From Myxococcaceae bacterium (lineage in GTDB: Bacteria; Myxococcota; Myxococcia; Myxococcales; Myxococcaceae): a stretch of DNA of 45,997 nt. This document shows, piece after piece, positions 17,949 through 29,112 of this stretch. Location of the stretch: contig JAFGNZ010000058.1 of the NCBI GenBank assembly GCA_016926755.1, forward strand, positions 1 through 45,997, given 5' to 3'. Made by a program: the position numbers and the translations under genes. The first letter of the stretch is position 1; the number at the start of each line of letters is the position of its first letter. The notes below the pieces were generated by a model, which was given only the letters and a program-made list of their open reading frames with translations, ran no database searches and was not told where the DNA came from.

Positions 17949-18565
17949 TCCCACTGACAGGAATACTCACAGTGCGGGCTTCCCTTGGCCACGCACCGGG
18001 GGTGGGTGATGCGCACGGCGCGGCCGCCGGACAGCTCGATGGCGCGCTGGTGCCAGCCGATGATGGTGAGGCAGTCCGCCTCGGTGACGTTCTCCGCGCC
18101 GAAGGTGCGCAGGACGGCGGACCTGGGGCCCAGCCGCTCGTAGGTGCGCGAGCCGACGGCGTAATAGAAGCGGTAGATCTGCGGCGCCTGGCTCAGCAGG
18201 AAGTGCGGATCCCCGGGCCGGACGAAGACGTGCTGGGCCCCCTTGAGGTTCTCGTCGGCGGAGGCGCGGCCCATGTCAATGAAGGCCCGGGTGCGATCCT
18301 CGGGGGAGAGCACATCCGCGATGGCCGCGTCCAGGCGCAGGTTGAGCTCCAGCGGGTACCAGTTGATGGGAAGGATCATCTTCCGCAGCAGGGCCTGGTC
18401 CGCGGACGGCAGCCTGCGCAGCACCTCCTCCAGCCGCGCCTGCCCACCGTGCTGACGCACCATGTTCAGCCGGGAGATGAGCACCGTACCTTTGATGCGA
18501 GAGCTGGGAGGCGGATCTACCGTCGACATAGAGGAGAGGTGCCCTGGACGGGCGAGGGGCGGCAT
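17945..18565 (-). CDS. DUF2378/TIGR02265-type myxobacterial protein
   Basis: The ~206-residue protein resembles the myxobacterial DUF2378 (TIGR02265) family: RIKGTVLISRLNMV near the start, MGRASADENLKG in the middle, YRFYYAVGSR, and a Cys-containing end (RCVAKGSPHCEYSCQWD). The fold is thought to be V4R/heme-NO-binding-like; the ligand and role are unknown. The family is expanded in Myxococcales, which supports the taxonomic guess. Start choice is uncertain: ATG at 18565 or ATG at 18529, neither with a good ribosome binding site. Confidence 0.7.
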   Translation of the reverse strand: MPPLARPGHLSSMSTVDPPPSSRIKGTVLISRLNMVRQHGGQARLEEVLRRLPSADQALLRKMILPINWYPLELNLRLDAAIADVLSPEDRTRAFIDMGRASADENLKGAQHVFVRPGDPHFLLSQAPQIYRFYYAVGSRTYERLGPRSAVLRTFGAENVTEADCLTIIGWHQRAIELSGGRAVRITHPRCVAKGSPHCEYSCQWD

Positions 18566-18668
18566 TGTGTCAGCGACCTGCGTGAGGGGGCAACCCCAAG
18601 TCCCTCCTCGTCCCGGGTGGCCCCGCCTGACCCCTCGCTAGCCGACACTCGGTGGCTCCGAGTACGGC

Positions 18669-18697
18669 TGTAACCTTTTCCGCCGCCGCGTGTTCAA
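18669..18697 (+). promoter_or_regulatory. Candidate ECF-type promoter before the sigma factor
   Basis: TGTAACCTTTTCC at 18669-18681 resembles an ECF sigma -35 (AACC core), and CGTGTTCAA at 18689-18697 could hold the -10. Autoregulation from such promoters is usual for ECF sigma genes. If correct, transcription starts close to 18704, which bears on which start codon is used. Confidence 0.4.
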
Positions 18698-18703
18698 GGG
18701 AAG

Positions 18704-19342
18704 GTGAAGGCCTGGCACACAGGAGGAGGTACGGCCATTCCCCGGCTGACGCTGGCCAGCGCCCCGGCGCCCACGGACGAGGCGCTGTGCCGTGCCTTCC
18801 TGGAGGGAGACGAGGCGGCCTTTGGTACGCTGGTAGAGCGTTATCGCACCCTCGTCTTCTCCCTGGTGCGGCGCTTCGCGCCCCGGCCCGAGGACGCGGC
18901 GGACCTGGCGCAGCAGGCCTTCCTGCGGGCGCTGGAGGCCTCCGGCCGCGTCTTCTCGCGCTTCAAGCTGACGAGCCCCGCGCCCTTCCGGGCCTGGCTG
19001 GTGCGCATTGCCCTCAACCTGGCGAAGAACCACGCGCGCCAGGGCAACCGCTGGCGCCCGGCCCTGCTGACGGAGGTGGAGGACGCCGCGGCCGATCCGC
19101 GGGAGTCCCCGCAGGAGACGCTGGAGCGGCGGGAGCGGGAGCGGCACCTGCGGGCCGCGGTGCTGGCCCTGCCGCGCCGCCAGCGTGAGGTGCTCACGCT
19201 GCGCGTGGATGGGGGCCTGCCCTTTCGAGACATCGCCGAGACGCTCGGCATCACCGAGAACAACGCCAAGGTGCAGTTCCACCACGCCGTGAAGCGCCTG
19301 AAGGCGGAGGTGGGCGGCGCGCCGGAGGAGGAGCACGAATGA
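18704..19342 (+). CDS. ECF-family RNA polymerase sigma factor
   Basis: The ~212-residue protein has region 2 (AFLEGDEAAFGTLVERYRTL, then FAPRPEDAADLAQQAFLRAL) and region 4 (LPRRQREVLTLRVDGGLPFR, then DIAETLGITENNAKVQFHHA), the standard two-domain RpoE-like layout. It directs polymerase to stress promoters until bound by its anti-sigma, encoded next with a 4-bp overlap. The start is ambiguous: GTG at 18704 has a crowded AAGGGAA, whereas an ATT at 18737, in frame, has a near-perfect AGGAGGT six bases upstream and better fits a transcript starting near 18700. Starting there shortens the protein by 11 residues without losing domain sequence. Confidence 0.92.
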   Translation: MKAWHTGGGTAIPRLTLASAPAPTDEALCRAFLEGDEAAFGTLVERYRTLVFSLVRRFAPRPEDAADLAQQAFLRALEASGRVFSRFKLTSPAPFRAWLVRIALNLAKNHARQGNRWRPALLTEVEDAAADPRESPQETLERRERERHLRAAVLALPRRQREVLTLRVDGGLPFRDIAETLGITENNAKVQFHHAVKRLKAEVGGAPEEEHE

Positions 19343-19860
19343 GAGCGTGCCCGGAGTACGAGGAGCTGTTGACGCTGCACGCCGCGGAGGCGCTCGAGCT
19401 GGGAGAGGCGGCCCGGGTGCGCGCCCACCTGGAGTCCTGCGCCGGCTGCCGGAGCGAGGCCGAGTCCTCCGCGCGCATGCTCGCCGGGGTGGCGCTGCCG
19501 TCCCCTTCAGCAGCGGTGCGGGAGCGGATGGACGCCCTGCCCCAGCGGGTGCTGGGCCAGTGGCGACGCGAGCAGGTGCGCAAGGCGTTCAGGGCTCGGA
19601 CCCTGGGCGCGCTGCTGGCCGCGGCGGCGGTGCTGCTGGTGGTGCTGAGCCCCTCGCTGCGCCGCTCCGGCGCGCCCCAGCCCGTACCGCCGTCCGCGGC
19701 GGCCGCCGAGCCCTCGGAGTCGCAGGCCGAGTTCGAGCAGTGGGCCTCCGCGAATCCGCTCGGCGAGCTGCTCGAGCCGACCCTCGCCGAGGAGGACGCG
19801 GAGGCGTGGGAGGCGGAGGAGGAGGCCGAGCTGGAGCTGCCTGAGAGTGAGCTGTTCTGA
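19339..19860 (+). CDS. Zinc-finger anti-sigma factor (membrane)
   Basis: The 173-residue protein has an N-terminal zinc-binding anti-sigma domain (CPEYEELL ... RVRAHLESCAGC, giving the HxxxCxxC element), one membrane helix (LGALLAAAAVLLVVLS, about 92-107), and an acidic Glu-rich periplasmic tail. It would hold the upstream sigma factor at the membrane and release it on envelope stress or redox change. It overlaps the sigma gene by 4 bp. The very acidic C-terminus (EEEAELELPE) is unusual for the family. Confidence 0.85.
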   Translation: MRACPEYEELLTLHAAEALELGEAARVRAHLESCAGCRSEAESSARMLAGVALPSPSAAVRERMDALPQRVLGQWRREQVRKAFRARTLGALLAAAAVLLVVLSPSLRRSGAPQPVPPSAAAAEPSESQAEFEQWASANPLGELLEPTLAEEDAEAWEAEEEAELELPESELF

Positions 19861-19883
19861 ACCTGCAACATTGGAGAGCTGCC

Positions 19884-20435
19884 GTGATGAAGCCGATTCG
19901 AATGGCCGTGTTGACCCTCGCCCTGCTGCCCCTCGCCGCGCTCGCGCAGGCGTCCGACGCGCAGCAGGAGGCGGAGCAGGAGGCGGAGAAGCAGCTGCGG
20001 CTGGCGCGTGTGTTGGGGCTCGCGAACGAGCTGGAGCTGGACTCCGCGCAGGCGCTGAAGCTGGACGAGACGCTGCGCAAGTTCGACGAGCGCCGCCGCC
20101 CGCTGCGGCAGCAGATCCGCGAGTCAGCGGAGCTCCTGGAGCGCGCGGCGGACGGAGACACGGCGGCGCTGGGGCAGGTGGAGCAGGCCGCTCAGCGGGC
20201 CTTCGATGCGCGGGCGCAGCTCGCGGCGCTGGACCGGGAGATGTACCAGACGCTCTCACGGGATCTGCCGCCCCAGAAGCGGGCGAAGCTGGCGCTCTTC
20301 ATGGCCCGCTTCGAGAACAAGTTCATGAAGTTCAAGCACAAGTTCCGCGAGCGGCAGAAGGAGAAGATGAAGCTGCACCGCGAGCGGATGCGGATGGAGC
20401 GCAGGATGCTGCGGGACAGGGAGACGCACGGCTGA
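19884..20435 (+). CDS. Periplasmic Spy/CpxP-like helical protein
   Basis: The 183-residue product has a signal peptide (ALLPLAALAQA) and a helical, highly charged mature part with a Spy-like LTxxQ-type segment (LELDSAQALKLDETLRKFDE) and a basic C-terminus rich in Lys, Arg and Met (KFKHKFRERQKEKMKLHRER). Spy/CpxP and heavy-metal sensor proteins act as periplasmic chaperones or stress sensors, usually under sigma/anti-sigma or two-component control, which fits its position after the ECF pair. Either GTG 19884 or ATG 19887 could be the start; GGAGAG lies upstream. Confidence 0.72.
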   Translation: MMKPIRMAVLTLALLPLAALAQASDAQQEAEQEAEKQLRLARVLGLANELELDSAQALKLDETLRKFDERRRPLRQQIRESAELLERAADGDTAALGQVEQAAQRAFDARAQLAALDREMYQTLSRDLPPQKRAKLALFMARFENKFMKFKHKFRERQKEKMKLHRERMRMERRMLRDRETHG

Positions 20436-20456
20436 GCTCCCTGCCTCGCCCCGCTG

Positions 20457-25781
<5,325 letters not shown>

Positions 25782-26003
25782 CTGTCAGGTTGGATCCCAG
25801 AGGGAACCACAGCTCGCCTGGCAGGCGTCCGGACCGGCCCGGCGCTGGCCCGCGCCACCCCCGGAATGATCCGAAGAATTGCCTGGCAGACGGGCGCCGG
25901 GTTCTTTGCCATACTGCTCTCGGAGTGAGGTTTCCCCCCTGAGGAGTCATCCCGAGGTCGGACGCCCTGTACGGGTGCGTCATAATTTTCCGGCATCCTG
26001 CTA

Positions 26004-26030
26004 TTGACTCGCCCCCACCTGACTTATAAG
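26004..26030 (+). promoter_or_regulatory. Candidate housekeeping promoter for the RiPP operon
   Basis: TTGACT at 26004-26009 and TATAAG at 26025-26030 resemble -35 and -10 elements with a short 15-base spacer. The rest of the 313-base gap (25782-26094) is noticeably less GC-rich than its surroundings and holds no gene I can support; it is a shared upstream region of the divergent UvrA and PqqD genes. Confidence 0.45.
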
Positions 26031-26064
26031 ACTAATCGCATTGAGTAGATCTATCCCGTTTCCC

Positions 26065-26080
26065 TTCGAGTGAACTCGAA
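26065..26080. promoter_or_regulatory. Perfect 7-bp inverted repeat, possible operator
   Basis: TTCGAGT (26065-26071) and ACTCGAA (26074-26080) form a perfect inverted repeat with a 2-base spacer. It lies between the candidate promoter and the PqqD-like start, where a repressor site or a small RNA hairpin would control the whole operon. Confidence 0.45.
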
Positions 26081-26094
26081 AGCTGGCGGAGTAC

Positions 26095-26430
26095 ATGAGC
26101 GACTTCGTAGAGCCGACTCAGCAGTCTGCCCATGAAGCGGAAGCCCAGAAGGCGCTGCCCCCTGTCCTCGAGGGAGTCATCCTCCAGCGACAGGGCGAGG
26201 CGTGCTTCGTCATGGACACGAACAATGGAGAGGTCTTCTCCGTCAACCCGACCGCGGCGCGCATCTTCGAAGGGTGCCAGCAGCGCGAGACGGTGAGCGC
26301 GGTCGTCAATGCGCTGATCACCGCGGCAGGTGCACGAGAGAATGAGCACGCGGCGGTGCAAGCGGATGTGCTGCGGCTCGTAAAGGAGCTTCAGGAGCTG
26401 GGACTCTGCGAGCCTGCCGGGGCGCACTAA
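26095..26430 (+). CDS. PqqD-like RiPP recognition element protein
   Basis: The 111-residue protein has the PqqD winged-helix pattern: VILQRQGEACFVMDTNNGEV followed by FSVNPTAARIFEGCQ (the 'N.TA..I...' core) and a C-terminal helix with VLRLVKELQELGLCEP. PqqD-type proteins bind the leader or recognition segment of a precursor peptide and deliver it to modifying enzymes. It is the first gene of the putative RiPP operon, with GGAG just before the ATG. Most stand-alone PqqD proteins work with a radical SAM enzyme; none is encoded here, so its client may be the DUF692 enzyme, the methyltransferase or the protease. Confidence 0.85.
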   Translation: MSDFVEPTQQSAHEAEAQKALPPVLEGVILQRQGEACFVMDTNNGEVFSVNPTAARIFEGCQQRETVSAVVNALITAAGARENEHAAVQADVLRLVKELQELGLCEPAGAH

Positions 26431-26499
26431 GAGGACCAGCCTGTTTCGTGAGCCTGTACTCCACCCTGGCGAGTGCCCGGGTGGGCAGGTCTCCAAAGT

Positions 26500-26552
26500 G
26501 TGTGCCCATGAAGGGCATACTGTGCCGTCCGCTTGGGACGTGCCGTTCCAAG
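26500..26552 (+). promoter_or_regulatory. Structured leader before the precursor gene
   Basis: Two short hairpins lie in the 154-base gap before the precursor: bases 26500-26507 with 26513-26520 (core TGCCC/GGGCA) and 26532-26538 with 26546-26552 (CTTGGGA/TTCCAAG, one G-U pair). They could stabilise a separately abundant precursor message or mark a second promoter region. Weak evidence; no promoter hexamers stand out. Confidence 0.3.
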
Positions 26553-26584
26553 TGCCGGCTTCACCCCTAGCAGTCGAGGATCTC

Positions 26585-27130
26585 ATGTACAACAAGCCCC
26601 AGATCGCCCGCGTTGCCGCCACCACCGACAAGTGCACCTGCAGCAACGGCATGGTCGTTGTCTTGGCAGCGGAGATCAAGCGCGTGTCGGCCACCACCGA
26701 CAAGTGCACCTGCAGCAACGGCATGGGCGTCGTCGTGGCGGCGGAGATCTCCCGCGTGTCGGCCACCACCGACAAGTGCACCTGCAGCAACGGCATGGTC
26801 GTCATCGCCAACGCGGAGATCAAGCGCGTGTCGGCCACCACCGACAAGTGCACCTGCAGCGGCGGCATGGGCCCCGTCATCGTTTCGGCGCCGGAGATCA
26901 AGCGCGTGTCGGCCACCACCGACAAGTGCACCTGCAGCAACGGCATGGTCATCATCGCCAACGCCGAGATCAAGCGCGTGTCGGCCACCACCGACAAGTG
27001 CACCTGCAGCAACGGCATGGTCGCCACCCGCGAGGTAGCGGCCATCACCCGCCTGTCTCCCACCACCGACAAGTGCACCTGCAGCGGCGGCATGGGCCCG
27101 GTCCTCGCCGAGGCCACGACGGCCCAGTAG
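26585..27130 (+). CDS. Seven-repeat multi-core RiPP precursor (TTDKCTCSxGM)
   Basis: The 181-residue product consists of a 7-residue start (MYNKPQI) and seven repeats of about 24 residues. Each carries RVSATTDKCTCS(N/G)GM followed by a variable aliphatic stretch and (A/P)EIKR. All 14 Cys of the protein lie in the seven Cys-Thr-Cys motifs. Repeats 1, 2, 3, 5 and 6 end SNGM; repeats 4 and 7 end SGGMGPV. There is no signal peptide and no conventional leader. The ATG at 26585 has GAGGA four bases before it; the frame is open back to a GTG at 26498 without a ribosome binding site, which would add 29 residues. The neighbouring MNIO, partner, PqqD and methyltransferase genes make a Cys-modified peptide the best reading. 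A repetitive metal-binding protein is the alternative. Confidence 0.85.
   Translation: MYNKPQIARVAATTDKCTCSNGMVVVLAAEIKRVSATTDKCTCSNGMGVVVAAEISRVSATTDKCTCSNGMVVIANAEIKRVSATTDKCTCSGGMGPVIVSAPEIKRVSATTDKCTCSNGMVIIANAEIKRVSATTDKCTCSNGMVATREVAAITRLSPTTDKCTCSGGMGPVLAEATTAQ
26609..27112 (+). repeat. Seven in-frame direct repeats within the precursor gene
   Basis: The TTDKCTC-coding segment starts at 26621, 26693, 26765, 26837, 26915, 26987 and 27062, giving periods of 72, 72, 72, 78, 72 and 75 bases, all multiples of three. The core ACCACCGACAAGTGCACCTG is identical at the DNA level in all copies, so the array arose by recent duplication or is kept uniform by recombination. Collapse or expansion of the array in an assembly is possible. 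Confidence 0.95.
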
Positions 27131-27149
27131 TTCGCTGAAGTAGGCAAGG

Positions 27150-27181
27150 GGGGATGGCTCTCGGGCCGTCCCCTCGTTTTA
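27150..27181 (+). terminator. Intrinsic terminator/attenuator after the precursor
   Basis: GGGGATGGC (27150-27158) pairs with GCCGTCCCC (27165-27173), 9 bp with one G-U pair and a 6-base loop, followed by TCGTTTTA. It lies 20 bases after the precursor stop and 31 bases before the next gene of the same operon. Partial termination here would give more precursor than enzyme message, as is common for RiPP operons. Confidence 0.8.
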
Positions 27182-27211
27182 TGATGCGACAGCCTCCCGG
27201 CCAGCCCGATC

Positions 27212-27823
27212 GTGTCTTCCCCTGCCTCCCGCCTCCTGCTCTTCACGCTCGCGGACTCCGCGGGTGGCGCCTTCTTCCGGCCGCTCTCGCTGAAGCTCTC
27301 CGTGCAGCCCGGGACGGGGCAGCTCTGGCTGGATCCGGCGAATGAGAATGCCTACTCGCCCACCTGGCAGCAGGCCGCGCGGAACGTGGCCGCGGTGGGA
27401 AGGCGCAGGTATGAGCTGCCGTGGGAGACGACGGATCTGCACATCTCCCCTCAGGGCCGCAAGCTGCTGCTGGATGGACGGAGCGCCTCCCTGCCGCTCT
27501 TCGTGGCCTGGGTAGCGCTGCTCATGGGCCGGCCCCTGCCCGTGCCCTTCCTGGCCACCGGCGTGGTGTTCGAGGGTCAGGAGACCCTGGCCGCGGCCCC
27601 CCGCGACTACATCCAAGGCAAGCTCGGAGTGGCGGACGCCTATGTCCGCCAGGTGTACCCCAGCGCGGGGCGCGTCCCCATGTGGGTTCCCGAGGGCTCG
27701 GAGTATGATCCGGGAGTGTCCAGCGTCCTCGAGATCCGCCCCGTGGTCAGCCTGACCCAGGCAGTGGAACAGATCCTGGGGCTGGCGCCGCGGCCGCTCA
27801 GCGGTTCGGGAGTGGAGCGATGA
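27212..27823 (+). CDS. Stand-alone Lon-type (S16) serine protease domain
   Basis: The 203-residue protein looks like an isolated proteolytic domain of Lon. TTDLHISPQGRKLLLDGRSAS aligns with the Lon segment DIHIHVPEGATPKDGPSAG, placing the nucleophile at Ser91. VALLMGRPLP, ATGVV and the following GKLGVADAYV (Lys137) align with Lon LTGRPVR, TGEI and the catalytic-Lys helix. Ser-Lys spacing is 46 residues (43 in E. coli Lon). There is no AAA+ ATPase domain. The start is a GTG with no clear ribosome binding site, just after the attenuator; the end overlaps the MFS gene by 4 bp. In this context it is a good candidate for cutting the multi-core precursor. DGRSAS deviates from the usual DGPSAG, so activity needs proof; a binding-only relic is the alternative. 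Confidence 0.7.
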   Translation: MSSPASRLLLFTLADSAGGAFFRPLSLKLSVQPGTGQLWLDPANENAYSPTWQQAARNVAAVGRRRYELPWETTDLHISPQGRKLLLDGRSASLPLFVAWVALLMGRPLPVPFLATGVVFEGQETLAAAPRDYIQGKLGVADAYVRQVYPSAGRVPMWVPEGSEYDPGVSSVLEIRPVVSLTQAVEQILGLAPRPLSGSGVER

Positions 27824-29112
27824 TCCGCCAGGGCGTGAGCGCCCTCCGGGAGATGTACGCCCTGACGCGAGGCGTGGGCAACCTGCGCGTGCTGATGCTG
27901 TCCAACCTGGTGGGCACGCTGGCGGCGGGGCTGCTCAACCCGGTGCTGCCGCTGTTCCTGAACGCTCGAGGGCTGAGCCTGCAGGACATTGGCTTCACCT
28001 ACACCCTGGGCTCGCTGCTGCCCATCTTCGTGCAGCCCATGCTGGGGGCGTGGTCGGACCGCTACGGGCGCACGCGCTTCATCATCTGGACCTCGCTGGC
28101 CACCTCGCTGCTGGTGCCCGTGATGGCGCTGATCCACAGCGCCGTGCCGCTGGCGGTGGCCATCTGCCTCAAGCTGCTGCTGGTGCGCAGCGCCGCCCCC
28201 GTCACCCTGGCGCTGGTGGCGGACAGCGCACCGCCGGAGCGGCGCGCCACGGGCTTCGCGCTGCTCGACAGCGCCGCCAACTTCATGTTCGTGGCGGCCC
28301 TCGTCGCCTCGTCGCTGACGATGCGCTGGCTGTCCACCGAGCAGATCTTCTTCCTCGCGGGTGCGCTCTTCCTGGCCTCCAGCGGGATGCTCTTCGGGCT
28401 GAAGGATGTGGGCCAGCCCAAGCCCGCCGCCGCGCCCGGGGCCTCGCGGCCCGCCTGGAGCCTGGCGCTCGCGGGCCTGGCGGCGCCCTTCGCCTACGTG
28501 CGCCGCAACCCCTCCCTGGCGGGCCTCTTCATCTTCCAGTTCTTCTTCACCTTCGGGCTCAACCTCTACCCCATCTACATCCCGCTCTACGCCACCCGGC
28601 TGGGGGCGCCTCCCGAGCTGATCGGCCCGCTGGTGGCGGCCTCGTGGCTCGTCTTCGCCTTCGTCCAGCCGGTGGGCGGACGGCTGGCGGATCGGCTCCC
28701 CCAGCGTGGCGGCCTCATCATGGCCGGCCTGGGCGGCATGACGGCGATCAGCCTGGCGCTGGGCAGCGCGGGGTGGCTGCCTGCCCCCTATGGGCTGGTC
28801 GTCATGGTGCTGATGTGGGCGCTGCTGGCGGTGCCGGATGGGCTCTTCCGCCCCGCGCTCACGACCCTGCAGGTGGAGGTGGCGCCCGCCCAGGAGCGGG
28901 GCCGCTTCATGGGCGCGCTGGGCTCCTGCGTGGCGCTGGCCCAGGTGCTGGCGCCCGTCAGCTACGGCTTCGTCGCGCAGCGGCTCTCCCTGGGCGCGGC
29001 CTTCCTCCTGTCCTCCACCTCCTTCCTCCTGGCGCTCGCGTGCATGTCGCGAGTGCCGGCTATCATCACCACCCCCGCTGTCCCCTTACCCACCACTTCG
29101 GAACCTGGATGA
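27820..29112 (+). CDS. MFS transporter (putative RiPP exporter)
   Basis: The 430-residue protein has the 12-helix MFS layout with the loop 2-3 motif GAWSDRYGRTRF and a similar element (GGRLADRLPQRG) in the second half. It would export the product using the proton gradient or take up a substrate. It overlaps the protease gene and the downstream barrel gene by 4 bp each, so it is firmly in the operon. The AGTGGAGCG before the ATG is a good ribosome binding site. Export of modified peptide or self-protection is inferred from context; the substrate cannot be read from sequence. Confidence 0.88.
   Translation: MIRQGVSALREMYALTRGVGNLRVLMLSNLVGTLAAGLLNPVLPLFLNARGLSLQDIGFTYTLGSLLPIFVQPMLGAWSDRYGRTRFIIWTSLATSLLVPVMALIHSAVPLAVAICLKLLLVRSAAPVTLALVADSAPPERRATGFALLDSAANFMFVAALVASSLTMRWLSTEQIFFLAGALFLASSGMLFGLKDVGQPKPAAAPGASRPAWSLALAGLAAPFAYVRRNPSLAGLFIFQFFFTFGLNLYPIYIPLYATRLGAPPELIGPLVAASWLVFAFVQPVGGRLADRLPQRGGLIMAGLGGMTAISLALGSAGWLPAPYGLVVMVLMWALLAVPDGLFRPALTTLQVEVAPAQERGRFMGALGSCVALAQVLAPVSYGFVAQRLSLGAAFLLSSTSFLLALACMSRVPAIITTPAVPLPTTSEPG

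Noticed and set aside
26498..26584. GTG start giving the precursor a 29-residue leader
   Set aside because: No ribosome binding site before the GTG and hairpins fall in this stretch; the ATG at 26585 has GAGGA. Kept as an alternative to test.
26609..27112. CRISPR-like look of the evenly spaced repeats
   Set aside because: Spacing is always a multiple of three, the whole unit is translated in frame, intervening sequences are also similar, and there are no cas genes.
27154..27345. Small ORF overlapping the attenuator and the Lon-like gene start
   Set aside because: Its start is inside the terminator stem and its translation is a shadow of the Lon-like gene frame.
28050..29108. N-terminal extension of the outer-membrane barrel frame
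   Set aside because: This part is a shadow of the MFS gene; the signal peptide begins at ATG 29109.
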